A DNA stretch of 64,000 bases from Guillardia theta CCMP2712 (lineage: Eukaryota; Cryptophyceae; Pyrenomonadales; Geminigeraceae): positions 352,595 through 416,594 of the forward strand of contig NW_005434599.1 in the NCBI RefSeq assembly GCF_000315625.1. The letters are read 5' to 3'. The notes under the pieces were generated by a model that was given only the letters and a program-made list of their open reading frames with translations, did not search any database and was not told the DNA's origin. The position numbers and the translations under genes are program-made. Within the stretch, counting starts at the first letter, position 1; every line of letters starts with the position of its first letter. Shown here one piece after another: positions 22,804-34,600 of the stretch.

Positions 22804-24676
22804 ATGAACGAGAAGATCGAGGTGAACAGCTCGATGAACCTTGCTGAGGTGTCGGGCAGACCTTCTTCCGAGCCGGAGACGGACAAGGCGATTCCTCCCA
22901 GGTTCGTATGCCCATGGCCTTCACTCGGGAAGTGGTGCTTGTCGTTTCTCTGGCCCATATTTGATGTTGCTGTGATAATCGCCATCGTCGTGACGTTCTG
23001 GCCTCGTCCTCTGATCCCTTCCGATCCAAAGTCGCAAAGAGCCGCCCAGGTGCGCCCATTCCATGCATGGCCATCGGCAATGAACGATCGAACCAGGAAT
23101 ACTCTGTCCTATTCATCTGGCTGCCTCTTGTTTTCCGGATATGCTGGGGGCCCCTGCATTGGTTGTTGTCCTTGGTCCTGATGCCTGGATCGATTTTGTT
23201 CAGCGAGAGTCCCTTGCGAAGTCTGATACCCTCCAAGGACCTCCGAGAGCTGATCTTGAGGAATTCAGAGACGAGAGAGGTTGTCTCCAGCTCTCTCTGA
23301 CCACCCCACTGACCTGACTTGCTGCTCAGAGTCGGCGAGAACTTTTCGTGCACATCGGAGGGGTAGAAGTCACCATGTGCACTCCAGATGGAGTCAATCT
23401 TTATGGAATGTACTTTGCGGGTTTCGGTGCTGGTGCGCATGACGCGACGATCATTCGCATGAACGGCAACGCTGAGTCGTTTCAGATGCAGGTGTCTCCC
23501 TCCCCTCCTCCCCTCCTCTTCCCCGCCTCCTCCCCTCCTCCCCTCTTCGTCCTTGTTTGACTTGTGAGCGCAGGACACTCAGCTTCCGTTGATGTATGCC
23601 AACTCAGGGTTCAACATCGTCTTGTTCGACTACCGGGGCGTCGGGCGATCGTGCTGGCGTCCATGTTTCGGCTTCAAATCTCTCGGTCAATTGCTGGGAG
23701 TCTGGTCAGTGAGAGACGGCGGCGGTCAGGGGCTCCTGGTTCTGACCGAGAGGTACAGGCGAACGAGGAAGATTGAGGGGAACATGTTGGATGCCTGGAC
23801 TGTCTACCAGGTAATCGTCCATCCGTTGACACGAGCTGACGCGCGTCCTTGCAGTTTGTCACGAAGGAGCTGGGAGTTCCTCAAGAAAAGGTTGTGATCG
23901 TGGGTCACTCGATGGGTGGAGCTATCTCTACCAAGATGTGCGCCAAATATCAGCTGCCATGTGCTCTGTGCAACTCAAGGTAAGCTTGTCCTTCTTGCTG
24001 TGAGGGAGTGAAGGCCGAGAATGAACAGGTCGTTCGCTTCACTCCGTGACATTGCCTCCAACCTTGCCCCCTCCTTCTGTAACTCACCTCCGAACACGAT
24101 GAAGGGAAAGATTGTGAAGCATCTAGCATACAGTATTTTACGTGTGCCGGTTTTTCTCAACGTGTGACGGTGGTCTGGTCAGTGTTGCTCTGCGCTTCTG
24201 GCTGGGAGTACGACTCCCTCGTCAATTGGAAGAAGGTGAAAGGAAGGAAGTGGATAGAGTATTGGTAAGTTCGAAGCCCCGCTACATGATCTGACGTTAA
24301 CTGCAGCCCGCTGGACCCTGTCATCCCGTACCCATGTTCTTTGAAGCACGCGATCGAGAAGGAGGATCGAGATCGCGATGGTGCGGCGTCTGCATGACCT
24401 TGCCAACCTCCCAGTCACTCTCACTTTCAGCCGGGTTCACCGAGCTGGATGACATCAGGCTCGATGACATCAGGCTGTCCATCACTGTGGAGAGGGTGGG
24501 AGGGCACAAGGTGTTGAGGTTGCCTCCCTTGTTAGATTACGACAATCACAACCGGTGACCAGGAGACGACGCGTAGAGCTACTTGCTCAGTAACTCTGCG
24601 AATTTCCAGGTTGCTCACCATGGAAGAGCTCGTGTATCACCTTGAGATTATGCGAGAAGAGTTGAATGCGCGATAG
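22804..24676 (+). CDS. Membrane-anchored alpha/beta hydrolase
   Basis: A serine hydrolase of the alpha/beta fold, substrate unknown. Exons read in order: N-terminal part with membrane segments (FLWPIFDVAVIIAIVVTFW, then after a 47-bp intron VLFIWLPLVFRICWG), TMCTPDGVNLYGMYF, GFNIVLFDYRGVGRS (the oxyanion-side strand), VVIVGHSMGGAIS with the nucleophile elbow GHSMG, ASGWEYDSLVNWKK, PLDPVIPYPCSLKHA (likely the acid region), VGGHKVLRLPPLLD with a possible catalytic His, and a C-terminal helix MEELVYHLEIMREEL. Introns at about 23660-23750 and 24370-24420 are not fully resolved. The start at 22804 is the first ATG in frame after a stop. Ser-Asp-His assignments are inferred from family order. Confidence 0.7.
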
Positions 24677-24823
24677 GAGGAGCCCGTTGACTTCAAGACG
24701 ATTCTGATTCATGTTTATTCTTCCCCCCTTTATTGTTTCACGTACAATCTTTTTAGTTTCGCTCAATACATCTTCTACAACCCCCTTCTAAATTCAAATA
24801 TCTCGATCAGAAATTCCGTGTCT

Positions 24824-26280
24824 TCACTTCTTGGCAGCCGTGTTCGCCTGCTGCTTGAATTTCTTCTCAAGTCTGTCCATATCACGTCAGGCAGGCACAG
24901 AGCAAGTCAACATCGAGATATCCTACCGAGACTTTGCCGCTTCCTTTCCGTTCGCCACCTTAATCTTCTCTAGTACGTCTTTCGGTCCCTCGTTCACCTC
25001 TGCCTTGGCCTTCCCAGCCGTCAACGAACCTTTGGCTTCCTTCCTTGCGGAGAGAGGATTCTCATGCTCAGCAGTAGAGATCTCGTTCTCAAAGAAGCTG
25101 TTCATCTCCTCCTGCACAGTCCATCAGTCAGCTTCAGTTCACGTTACACGTCAAGGGTTTGACCCTTGCAGCGTCGGACGACAGGTGGACGTTGATGCTG
25201 TCCTGCACCGCAAACTTCGACTTCCCCCTGAGTTTTGAGAAGAACTTCTTCTCTTGCATCCGAGCTGCCGCATCCGACATCTGCTTGCAGTCAACCCGTC
25301 GGCGCAGTGCAAGGACGAGGCTCCCGTACCTTGGACTTTCCGTCCTTGCCAGCCGTCACGTGCTGGATGAGATCGTCGTAGAACCCATCGATGTCTGATC
25401 GAGCAGTGGAAGACGAGAACTTGTTCCTGCTCATGTCGTGCGAGGCAGAGACTTCACTGTTCTTGGAGGTCTTCGACTCCACCTTCAGATCCTTTCTGTC
25501 CTCGCCACCTGCCTTCTTAGCAGCATCGTGTTGGATCATCTTCAGCTCAGATTTTGTCTTCAAGACTGTCTCGTGAAGAATGGCGTCTCTCGTGTTCTTC
25601 CTCCTGGCCTCCAACTCCTTCACAGCCGCATGGTTGTCCAGGTTGTCATAGAAACTGTCCATGTCCGCCTTCTCCTTGTCCACCGACCAGCCTCGATCTT
25701 TCGCAAAGGGAGTTTTCGTGCTCCTGCTTGGATGGGATACTATTCGCTGTTGCAACTCGGCTGAAACCTTGTGAGCAAGCGTCAGCCCAGCAGGTCTCGC
25801 TCTTCGTTTCCCAGCAAGCGCCGAAGCCTTTTCTTCAATCCTCTTGGCATTCTCGATAATGGTGTCGGTAATGGAGGCGTGCGGGCGCTTCTTTTCGGCA
25901 TGGTTTGCGGCATGACTGTAGCTGAGCGCACTGTTAATGGATGCTACTGTTCGCTTCTCCTTCTCTAATTCCTTTTGTGCTCTCTGAAGAATATCAGCAC
26001 CGCTGCTGATTGTCAAATTCCAACCATGCAAGCAACGGAGTGCTTCACCTTTGCAAAAGTTCGACGTTCTCGTTGGAAACAAGCTTCCCCGGGTCATTCT
26101 TCAGATTGTGAGAACGAGCTCTCCCCCTGATCTCCTGTAGTTGGGCAGCAACACGTCAAATGCAGGTGAGGCGGCAGGGTGACTTACGGATGGAAGGACA
26201 ACAAGGAGGGAGCAGACAAGCAACGAGATCCCTCCAACGACCCATCTCCACCTCCTTGTTCTTCTTGTCACTTCCTCCAT
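24824..26280 (-). CDS. Single-pass membrane, coiled-coil protein with repeated FYD motif
   Basis: Not a family I recognise. The start at 26280 gives a short basic cytosolic tail, one membrane segment (WVVGGISLLVCSLLVVLP) and then a long hydrophilic, largely helical part. A 62-bp intron follows the membrane exon; further exons join in phase to a C terminus ending NTAAKK. Three related motifs occur: DMDSFYDNLDNH, DIDGFYDDLIQH and EMNSFFENEIS, which suggests a repeated short interaction motif. The region between them is Lys/Glu/Ala-rich. It is divergent from the next gene, which also encodes a membrane-anchored helical protein, so the pair may share a promoter. A signal-anchor topology is inferred. 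Confidence 0.6.
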
Positions 26281-26864
26281 CCCGCTCTCTCCATGGCAGC
26301 AGCGCTGCTGCAGCTGCTCTTCTTCCTCCCCGTTGTAGCGGCGCATTCTGTCTACCATTCCATGCCCAGGTCCCTTCACACCTCTCAGACCACCCTGGAC
26401 AGTAAGTACCCTACCTCATATTTAGTATTTAAAATTCGTGTTGACAGTACCGGTACACGTATGACCGTACCCATCCATTTAATTTCAATCTATTTCCGGC
26501 AGGGTGGCGCCAATGGTGAAACCAAATTGAGGACGGCGAAGGGGGATAGCATGAAGCATCAGAGCATGCGAGCAGAATGCTGGAGAAAATTCACTGGAAT
26601 GTAAAAGGAGGAAGGAAGGCAGGAGGAAGGAAGGCAGGAGGCAGGAGGAAGAGGAGGAAGAGGAGGAAGGAGGGAAACAAGGGGGCAGTGAAGGCGCAAT
26701 GGGTGGCGATTTGTTTTGAACAGATTGGTAGCATAGATTTTGAATGAGCATCTGCCTGACTTTGAGTTTGATTTCGTTTTTGATAGAGATCTGTTTGACT
26801 CTTCTACAGGAACTCTTGAACAAGAACTCAGTTGACTCCATCAGGTTTGAGTTCAGTCCCAACG
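26281..26864. promoter_or_regulatory. Divergent intergenic region
   Basis: Separates two divergent genes. It contains a TACCC/ACCGTACCC patch (26404-26475), a TATTTAAAAT stretch at about 26425, and a purine-rich GGAAGGAAGGCAGGAGG repeat at 26608-26670. A shared bidirectional promoter is inferred from layout only. Confidence 0.35.
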
Positions 26865-27984
26865 ATGCGCAGAGCATTGGAAGGCCTGGCATGCTTTCTT
26901 ATCGCTCTTGCCATGCTCTTGGGGACTACTGTGTACAGGGTGCGTCAAAAGTCTCAGGCTGTGCTGCTTCAGTCCAGCCAGAAGAGCTCATGGGCGGTGG
27001 ACCCGAAGCATAAGGCGAGAACTAGACTGGCCTTGAAGAAGCTGGAGAGGAACCTCGAGGGAGAGTTGTCGAGTGTGAAAACGATCTTGAGCCGGTTAGA
27101 CTCAAGCCGAGGACAAACGTCCAACACCATGTCGCTCAGCGAGAAGAAAGCTTCAAAGCACGCCCCTCAGGAAACGAGCAAGGGCAAGACCGAAGAGCAG
27201 GACATCATGGTCCCGGATGCTGCATGGAGGAAACGGACGATGCAACAGGGAGCTCTGCGTGGAGACACTGTCAAGAAGCAGCTCAAGAGAGTGCTGGAGA
27301 AAGATTTGCTAGACAAGATCGAGAAGAACACGTAACACCGCCTGATTTCAGGATGTTTCGTTGTTACTGATGGTCTCTACAACAGCTCCTGGAAAAGCAT
27401 GCAAGAGATCGAAAACGCGATCAAGTTTGCAGACTATCTCAAGGCGCACCCGTAAGGCCCCAAGCTCCTCGTGGAGTCTCGCTGATATTCGTTTGGGCAG
27501 GTTGTCTTCCCCTCCCCGTGTGAAACGAAGCACGCTCGACACAGCCACAGCAGCAGAGCCAACGGGAGGAGAGGGAGGGAGTTCGGGTTCTGACTCGGTG
27601 ATCAAAGTGCACTTCAAGCGGGAGGAGCACTCGATCTCAGAGGCAGACTACAAGCAGCTGGAAGAAGATCTTATCCGGCTGTACATCGACCTCAATAAGG
27701 ACAAGAGTGCGGGGGCAGCGAACGAGGGAGTGCAGGTAGGCTCAGCAGCGAAAGCAGGGGGTGCGGGTATCAAGCAGCTTTCACAGCAGTTTGTTGGAGG
27801 AGCCCAGGGAACTCAGTATGTCGTGCAGCCAGGGGATCGTGCGATCGCCTTGTCGGACGAGTACGGCAGGAAATGGGCTGCAGATGAAATTCTGCGGGAG
27901 CATGGGAACTTTGTTCACCTGCCGAGGAAAGACGAGCTACCTCTAGCAGTTAAGCCATACTGGTACAGCAGTTTGCGAAAGTAG
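26865..27984 (+). CDS. Single-pass membrane protein of unknown function
   Basis: Three exons (26865 to about 27332, 27386 to about 27451, and 27501-27984) join in phase. The N terminus is a short basic segment and one hydrophobic helix (LACFLIALAMLLGTTVY), followed by Lys/Ser-rich, partly coiled sequence, then EEHSISEADYKQLEEDLIRL and a C-terminal block with QPGDRAIALSDEYGRKW and FVHLPRKDELPLAVKPYW. The exon joins use GTAAC and GTAAG donors with CAG acceptors. The C-terminal block looks folded but matches no family I know. It is transcribed away from the gene at 24824-26280, whose product has a similar membrane-plus-helix layout. Confidence 0.6.
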
Positions 27985-28050
27985 ATATTCTTTAGCTTGA
28001 GGTCGATGCGAGTATTTTTGATTTTTCTCCAATGTTTCAACACTTTTCTT

Positions 28051-30334
28051 CTATTTCCTTCTGATTGATTTCGCCGGCTCCCGACGTTTCCTCCTCTTCA
28101 CCAGCTCGCGTGAAATCGCTGCTTTCCTTCGCAGTTTCTTCCTTCGCTCCGTCCGCCTGTTTCCCTTGTGCTGCTTCTTGACAGGCTGCAACCCGCTCCT
28201 TCGTTCGCCTGCTTGTGCATCGTCTGCGTTCCTTTGAAGGACTTCATCACGAAACGCGTCATGCACCGAAGGATGGGTTCCCTCCCGAGTGATCTCTCTG
28301 ACTGCCATGGTTGCGAAGGAGTTTGGGGGGAGCGAGAAGCTGAGGATAAGCCCCTTGAAGGGCAGCTGCTGCTCTTGTGCTCTCTTCGACTTGCTCTTAC
28401 CTTGTCCTGACCCTCCCTGCGTCGAATTGAGATGCGAGTCCAGCATCTCGTCGTACAGAACATCAGCTGGCGATCGATACGTCACGACCTTCATGCTCAG
28501 ATTCGAGCAGTTCATGATGAGGAAACGCATCGGGCATACAGAGTCGTCCAGCGGGAAAGGAGCTTTGGATGCTTCGAGGTCTACCTCCTCAAATGAAAGC
28601 CCGTCAGCCTGCAGCGAAGCACGCGCCGACGACCCGACGGCATTCTTAGGGAACAGAAGTTTCTTGTTGCGCGCGAAGACAGGGAGAACGACCTGTGCGA
28701 TGGAGTATCGCCCAGCTGCGACATCCTCTTCCTTCACAACGTCGACGAAAGTCTTGTCGTAGCGTTTCACCTGCAGGCAGTGAGATCTCAAGCAAGCGGC
28801 ACGGGTATTCACCGCCACGAGGTCACCAACAACCGCCTTCCTCCTGTCATACTCCATGAGCCGTTTGGTCGCCATTCGATTCCAAACGAGCGAAGTGTAC
28901 GCCTGCCTCCACAGGTCTGCGCGCGCCAGCTTTGAGAACGCCTGCCTCAGCGACTCGTTGACGTTCCTCGAGGTCGCAAACGCCTCCTGTCAGGGGGCTC
29001 AGCAGAGCCTCGAAGGAGCCGACGAGCGATACCAAAATGCAACGTTCGTCTTCACAGGTGAAGGGAAGGACATCCTCCAGCAGACGTCAGCTTCCTCCCC
29101 TCCTCCTTTCCTCCTCCTCATACCAATGCTGCACTCGCGTTTCCCTGCTCAACGAAGATCTGACGTGCCTTGGCTTCCCCAGCTGAATGGCAGCGCCGTA
29201 TGTATTTGGTGCTCATCACCTCCTCTCCAGCTTCTCTCCACCTCTTCCCCAGCAGCAGCCTGCCAACTTCGGTGCTGGGGACTGGGCCGGTCCCGAACCT
29301 GAGGGTCGTCAACAGACGTGCACGTGCTTCCCGGCAGTATCACCTCTGATGTCCGAAGTAGTTGACAAACCCGAAGCGCCGAAGCCTCTTTACGGCATCG
29401 AAGACTCGAGAGTTGCTGACCGTGATGTTCCTCAGGAGGATGGTGAACCGGTTCCCGCTGCACCTTCTAAGTCAGTAGGTCGACGCACCCGGAGGCTCCG
29501 CACAGCACCTGTGCTCTCCGTATCGCAGCATCCGATCGACCAGCTCGACTGCAGTCGATAAGCAACAACAAGCGCAGCAGAAAGAAACCACCATCAGCTA
29601 TCTTGATGCCCTCGAGCTGCTTGTTCAGCCCCATCAGGGCTGTCAAGTCGGACGAGGCCTGCTGGCTGTTGATTGTCACCTGCACTTCCATCAGGACTGG
29701 CGACTCCCTCAGGGCAGACCTTCTGGCACGTCAGCGCCCCCTTGTCCTTGAGGCCGCAGCAACCCGACGTTGCTTTCGACAAGCGAATGTTGAGCTTCCG
29801 CGCGATCATGGAGACCGCGCTCATTGTGTCCCAGCCAGTCTTCACCAGAGAGAACTGAACGATCTTCCTCCTCCCCCCCTGGCTCTGCCCTGAGACGTTG
29901 ACACTTTCAAAGTCCCTGGGCCATACGATTGATCCCCAGGCGTCTAACTCACTGACCCAGAAGTCAGACCACATGCCTTTAAGCAGGCCGCCTGTCCCAG
30001 CATGGCCCGCGGCAGTCCAAGTCTTGTTGCTGGGCACCTTGAGCTCAGATGGGCAGGAGAACACAACTATCCCGACGTCTTCATCGTCAAACTTTCCATC
30101 CTGTGCCTGCTCTGACGAGCTGACCCGCTGCCCCGGCGAGCTGCTCGAGGGAGGAGAACTTTTCAACCTCTTGCATGCTGACACAAGTAAGCTCTTGACA
30201 TGATCGACCTCCATCACGCTCTGCTTGCGAACTTCAGATTTCCGTAAACGAGCGGTCGAGGAGGAACGTCCGGAGGAGAGCAACGATATCAAACATGCAA
30301 CGAGTGCGCATCGAGCATATTGAGAAGACATCAC
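28051..30334 (-). CDS. PUS7: TruD/PUS7-family tRNA pseudouridine synthase with N-terminal leader
   Basis: TruD/PUS7 enzymes convert a specific uridine (U13 of tRNA, also mRNA sites) to pseudouridine. The long first exon gives KIVQFSLVKTGWDTMSA, CCGLKDKGALTCQKV (the catalytic GxKDxxAxTxQ block with the active Asp) and LNKQLEGIKIAD; later exons give SGNRFTILLRNI, FVNYFGHQRFGTG (the family NYxGxQRFG motif), ARADLWRQAYTSLVWN, PMRFLIMNC and LPPNSFATMAVREI, then a Lys/Arg-rich tail. Introns of about 45-60 bp split the middle. Unusually the frame opens with a hydrophobic leader (CALVACLISLLSSG) and no Phe at its end; this could be a signal peptide for the periplastid space, or translation may start further in (MEVDHVK..). 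Confidence 0.75.
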
Positions 30335-30492
30335 GTAGTGGCTATGATGATGCTGGTAGTTAAAACAAGCACTCCTGTCTCCATGTGAAACCCGACAACT
30401 TCTTCATTCCCAAACCTTGTAAGTTACGACAACAAACACATTCTAGCGACTGTTGCGTTCCACTCGAAATGTTCACACTTGAACCAAGAAAT

Positions 30493-30876
30493 TTATTTTG
30501 TGGGGCTGCCACCCCAGAAAATACGATCTCTTTCTTTCTTGATTTCTTGCTGTCTTGCTTTCAGGCAGTCCTGAGCAGCACACACAACTTTCAGTCGCAC
30601 GGGTAAGATAGGGTTGGCACATGCGGCCTGACCTTGTACGCCTGTATCTCTTTCGAGCAATCTTTCTTCTCGGGGTAGGAGCTGGTCTGGCACTTCAAAG
30701 AGGCTTCCTGCAGGAACTTCACGGGGGGACGAAGGGTAATTAGGACTCACCCTCAGCGACTCTAGGTCACAGACCAATGTCCATGGTTTCACTGGTTTCG
30801 CCTGTTCCTTCTCAATCTTCTCCTGTGTCAGCCTCTTTCCTCCCTTCGACGACGGTGGAATGTCGGTCGACATCAC
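30493..30876 (-). CDS. CHCHD7: CHCHD7/COX23-like twin-cysteine mitochondrial protein
   Basis: CHCHD7/Cox23 proteins are small intermembrane-space proteins imported by the Mia40 disulfide relay and linked to cytochrome oxidase assembly. Three exons on the minus strand join in phase: an N-terminal Lys-rich part (GGKRLTQEKIEKEQ), then EASLKCQTSSYPEKKDC and CSKEIQAYKDC, ending FWGGSPTK. The cysteine spacing is CX10C followed by CX9C, with EAS..KC and YPEKKDC in the same places as in animal CHCHD7. Either of two adjacent ATGs (30876, 30873) may be the start. Length after splicing is about 85 residues, as expected. No presequence is needed for this import route. Confidence 0.7.
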   Translation of the reverse strand: MMSTDIPPSSKGGKRLTQEKIEKEQAKPVKPWTLVCDLESLRVSPNYPSSPREVPAGSLFEVPDQLLPREERLLERDTGVQGQAACANPILPVRLKVVCAAQDCLKARQQEIKKERDRIFWGGSPTK

Positions 30877-31649
30877 CTACTTAACGTCTTAATTGCCGTG
30901 CGACTCAGTAAGAGCTTTCCTCTGCCCTCCTTTGCCTATCTCCTCTTCTCCTCTCCTATCCTCTCCTCCTCCTCCCTCTCCTCCTCTCCTCCCTCCCTTC
31001 CCCAAACCCTCCACCTCTCCATCTCTCCCCTTCTCTTCCCCCTCATCAATCCTCTTCCTAACTTCGCTCTTCCCTCGGCCCCCCCGTTCCCCTCCCCTTC
31101 CTCTACTCCTCTCCATTCCTCAGCATCTGGCAAGTCTTTGACATCGGTGGGTCCAAACTGGGGTGGGGTATGAAAGTACCGGTAGTCTTCAATTATACAT
31201 TAAGGTAAAGGTGGGGGGTGATAGTTGTTATGACCCCTCAATGAACACGTAGACGAAAAATCAGCGATCAGTCCCTTGGTTCTTACTCCGCATCGTTCTC
31301 ATCCCCTCCCCCTCCCCGCCCCTCCCACTACCATCTGCCTAGCACTACCTCTCTCCCTCCACCTCCCTTCCTCTCCCTCTCTCCCTCCACCTTCCTTCCT
31401 CTCCCTCTCTCCCTCCACATTCCATCCTCTCCCTCTCTCCCTCCACCTTCCTTCCTCTCCCTCTCTCCCTCTACCTTCCATCCTCTCCCTCTCTTCCTCC
31501 ACCTTCCTTCTTCTCTCTTCCCTCTCTCCCTTCTTCTGCCCCTCTCCTCTTCCCTCTTCGCATCCCCCGATTTACTTCTTCTCTCCTCCCTCTTCTGCAC
31601 TCTCGTCTTCTTCGTCCCCTGTTCCTGTTCCACGACGACTTGTAACATC
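30877..31649. other. Divergent intergenic region, pyrimidine-rich with GGGTA patch
   Basis: CTCC/CCTCTCC tracts fill 30930-31130 and 31300-31620. Between them a patch with GGGGTGGGGTATG, ACCGGTA and GGTGGGGGGTG (31150-31230) resembles the TACCC-rich promoter elements seen elsewhere. Open frames here are Ser/Pro/Leu or Arg/Glu artefacts. Confidence 0.4.
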
Positions 31650-34600
31650 ATGGACGAGCAAGAAATCAAGCATATGATACACGAGAGGTTCGAGCAACAG
31701 ATTCTCGATGAGCTGAGACGAGCTGAGGGCACGAAGAGCAGAGGTTCGAGGGGGGAGGAGGTAGTCTCAGCTGTCGTCAATAGCATCGCACATGACGGGA
31801 GGTTCCAGTCTTTCCTGCTAGACTTGACAGAATCGCATGGGAAAAAGAGAGGAGCTTCCCCAGGAGCTGCCGCGGGGACTTTAGTCTGGACGTTTGACTC
31901 GGACGATGGAAGCATGGGGAAGGAGGGCCTGGAGGGAGACGATGGATTAAGCTACAGCGGAAGCAGGTCGACGGTGGAGGAGATCAACGTAGAGGAGAGG
32001 AGCAGGATGATGGAAGACTTCGGGGTTGACTCCGAGCTCGCTAGCATCTGTACGCAGCTTGCTCCTACGTCGACTGAAGGTGATGGTTCATGATGGATAG
32101 GCATAGCTGACGTCTTGCTGTGCTGGTAGGGACGCAGCGAGAAAGTCTCGAGGCTCTGATGAACATGCCGCCCGAGGAAGTGCTAGCAGATGCTAACATC
32201 AAGTCGCTCTTCCAGCTGCTCTCGGGTGTTTTCCTCAACAGGAACCTGAGCAGGGAGACCAACAGAGTCTTCTGCAGTCTCTTTGCTGCCTCTGTTGGTG
32301 GGTTTCACAGCGCCGATTTGATTTGTGCGTGGATGCGAGGAATGTTGGGGCACATGTCATCCGTTAATGTCTGCGTGTGTCAGGCGCAGGAGAAACACCT
32401 GATGGATCAGATCGAGAGTTTTTCCTTGCTGTCAAGCTTCTTCGATGGCATTGCTTCTGCTTGGAACACTCTCTCTGAAGAGCAGATGAACGAAATCTTT
32501 GAGTGTCTTTGCAGTTTGTACAACTTGCAAATGAATACCTGTGAGAAATGTTTGCAAGGTGTTCACTCTCCCAGCAATCAGTGCTTTCCTTCCATGTTCC
32601 TCTTTGTGCTGGCTGACTCCTCGTTGAGTTGGATGGAAGTTTTGTTCTCAAGGTCCAGTGCTCGACACGCATTTCTTGTACAAGCTTTGAAAGCATCAGT
32701 TCTATCCAAGGTCGCGGACTTCCTTTCCTCAGCTGGGGAGCTGGTCGAGTTGGAAGAGGAGCAAGAGAAGGAGGGTATCTTGTCTAGTTACGATCTCTTC
32801 GTCTTCACAACCTACCACAACGTCAACATGTTAGCTCTGCTCACAAGGTATCAGGAGACATGCTGCATGTTCAACAACGAAGAGGCCCGGGCTGATTGGA
32901 TTCAACTTCACGACTCAAACGCCGAGCTGCCACGAGTTGAAAACCTCCGACCGTTCGCCTGTGATGCGTGCAAGCTGTTCGGCTGCTTGCTTACCTCTCG
33001 CAGTCAAACTGCGAGCCTGGTCAACGTTCGTCAAGACCTGCTGAGAGGGTTGGGAGAAGTTGTCGGGTCTTCGATCCGAAGCTTCTGTGGGATGGAACGA
33101 GAGGGACGTTCTGCATCAGCCGAGTCGATTGCGACTCGATTCATCCAAGTGACCCTCAGGGTCTGCAAGATGCTCAGAGACCTTCTGGAGTCGATCGATA
33201 CCACGAGACCATCCAAGAGGACCTGTGAACAAGTCTTGTGGATCGCTGAAGTGTGTATGCGAGTTGTTGAGAATGCTGAGAAGGATTTTCCCGATCTCCT
33301 ATTCTATGCTCGTCTGAATGGTGAGAGGGAGGAGGGAGATGGAGACAAGCAGCTCATAGAGTGGATGAGAGCGAAGTTGTCAAAGTCAACTTGGTATGCC
33401 GGTCTTGCCGGATCGAAATCTTTCGGAGAAATGTCGGAAGAGATGAATACGTTGTCGCAAGTGGTGGCTGAGAGGGTTTTCGAAATATCACCAACCGAGC
33501 AGAGTGAAAGATTGTTCTCTGTTCTCACTTTCTTCCTTTCCCCTGGTCGGTCAAGGTACTCAATTCATCTCCTCTCCTCTCGTGCTCGCAGTCATCATTG
33601 AAGTTTCCTTGCCAGACTTCATTTATACGCTTCCACCAAATTCAAACATTGGACAAAGGTAATGAAGCTTCTGGCGACGTGGTCTAGTACATGTATGTTC
33701 TCGACTGAATTGAGTTGTATTGTGACGCGCTATATCTACCAGTCGCAGCAAGCAAAGCTGGAATTCCAAAACAGCTGCTGCAGAGACTTTCCAGGGCAGA
33801 ACCTTCGTTCGTATCGTTACTTGAGGTGCTCATCGTGTGATGAGTTTTTCAGGCAAGTTGAGAAATCTTTGCAGGGGAATGGATGGGAGGATTTGCTTGA
33901 CAGAGCTCGACTAGAATGCATCTCAGACCTTTTCACGAGAATGGAGAACAGGGCTGATTTTCTCGCTGCTGATTCTCACACCACAGACATCAACACTTCT
34001 TGGAACCTCGTTATGGACCTGGCTTCCCCTCAACATAATGCAAATGACTGCGCCCTGCTGTGGGACAAGCTGCTTGCGGCAGTTGTAAACTACCTGGAGG
34101 ACATAGATAGCAAGGGAAATGACAGCATCCGGCTCTCGTTCATGTGGGCGTTCAAAAGGTCCTTTCTTACACGCCTCGGACCCTCTAGCTGAAGGATATT
34201 GCCTTGACAGGTTGTGCTGGCTAACCGCCAGCCCTCTAGTGCACAGAGTGTGTAAGGACAGCAAACTTTTGAAGCAGTGGATTGAGATCAACATCGACGT
34301 CGACGGGGAATCGAAAGAAGAGCATCCCCTTTTGAGGAGGAACCCAGAGCAAGAAACACTCCTCCTGATCCTCTTGCGTTTCATCTCCCACAACATTTCT
34401 CTATGGATCGAGATCCTGACTGAAATCCCAAACTTGAGGTGTTTTTGATCGCTCCTGCGTGCAGCAGGAAATGACTTCTTGATTCACGTCAGGCTGTACG
34501 TCCTTGGGAGGTATCGGGTTGAGGCCGCAGGTGACAAGCTGGCCCCTGCTAGAGGGCATGAGCCGAAGGATTTTGTTCATGAGCTTCAGCAAGCCTTCGA

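Noticed and set aside
22700-23578. Minus-strand 292-codon ORF
   Set aside because: Antisense to the alpha/beta hydrolase, whose plus-strand exons splice in phase and carry GHSMGG and DYRGVG motifs.
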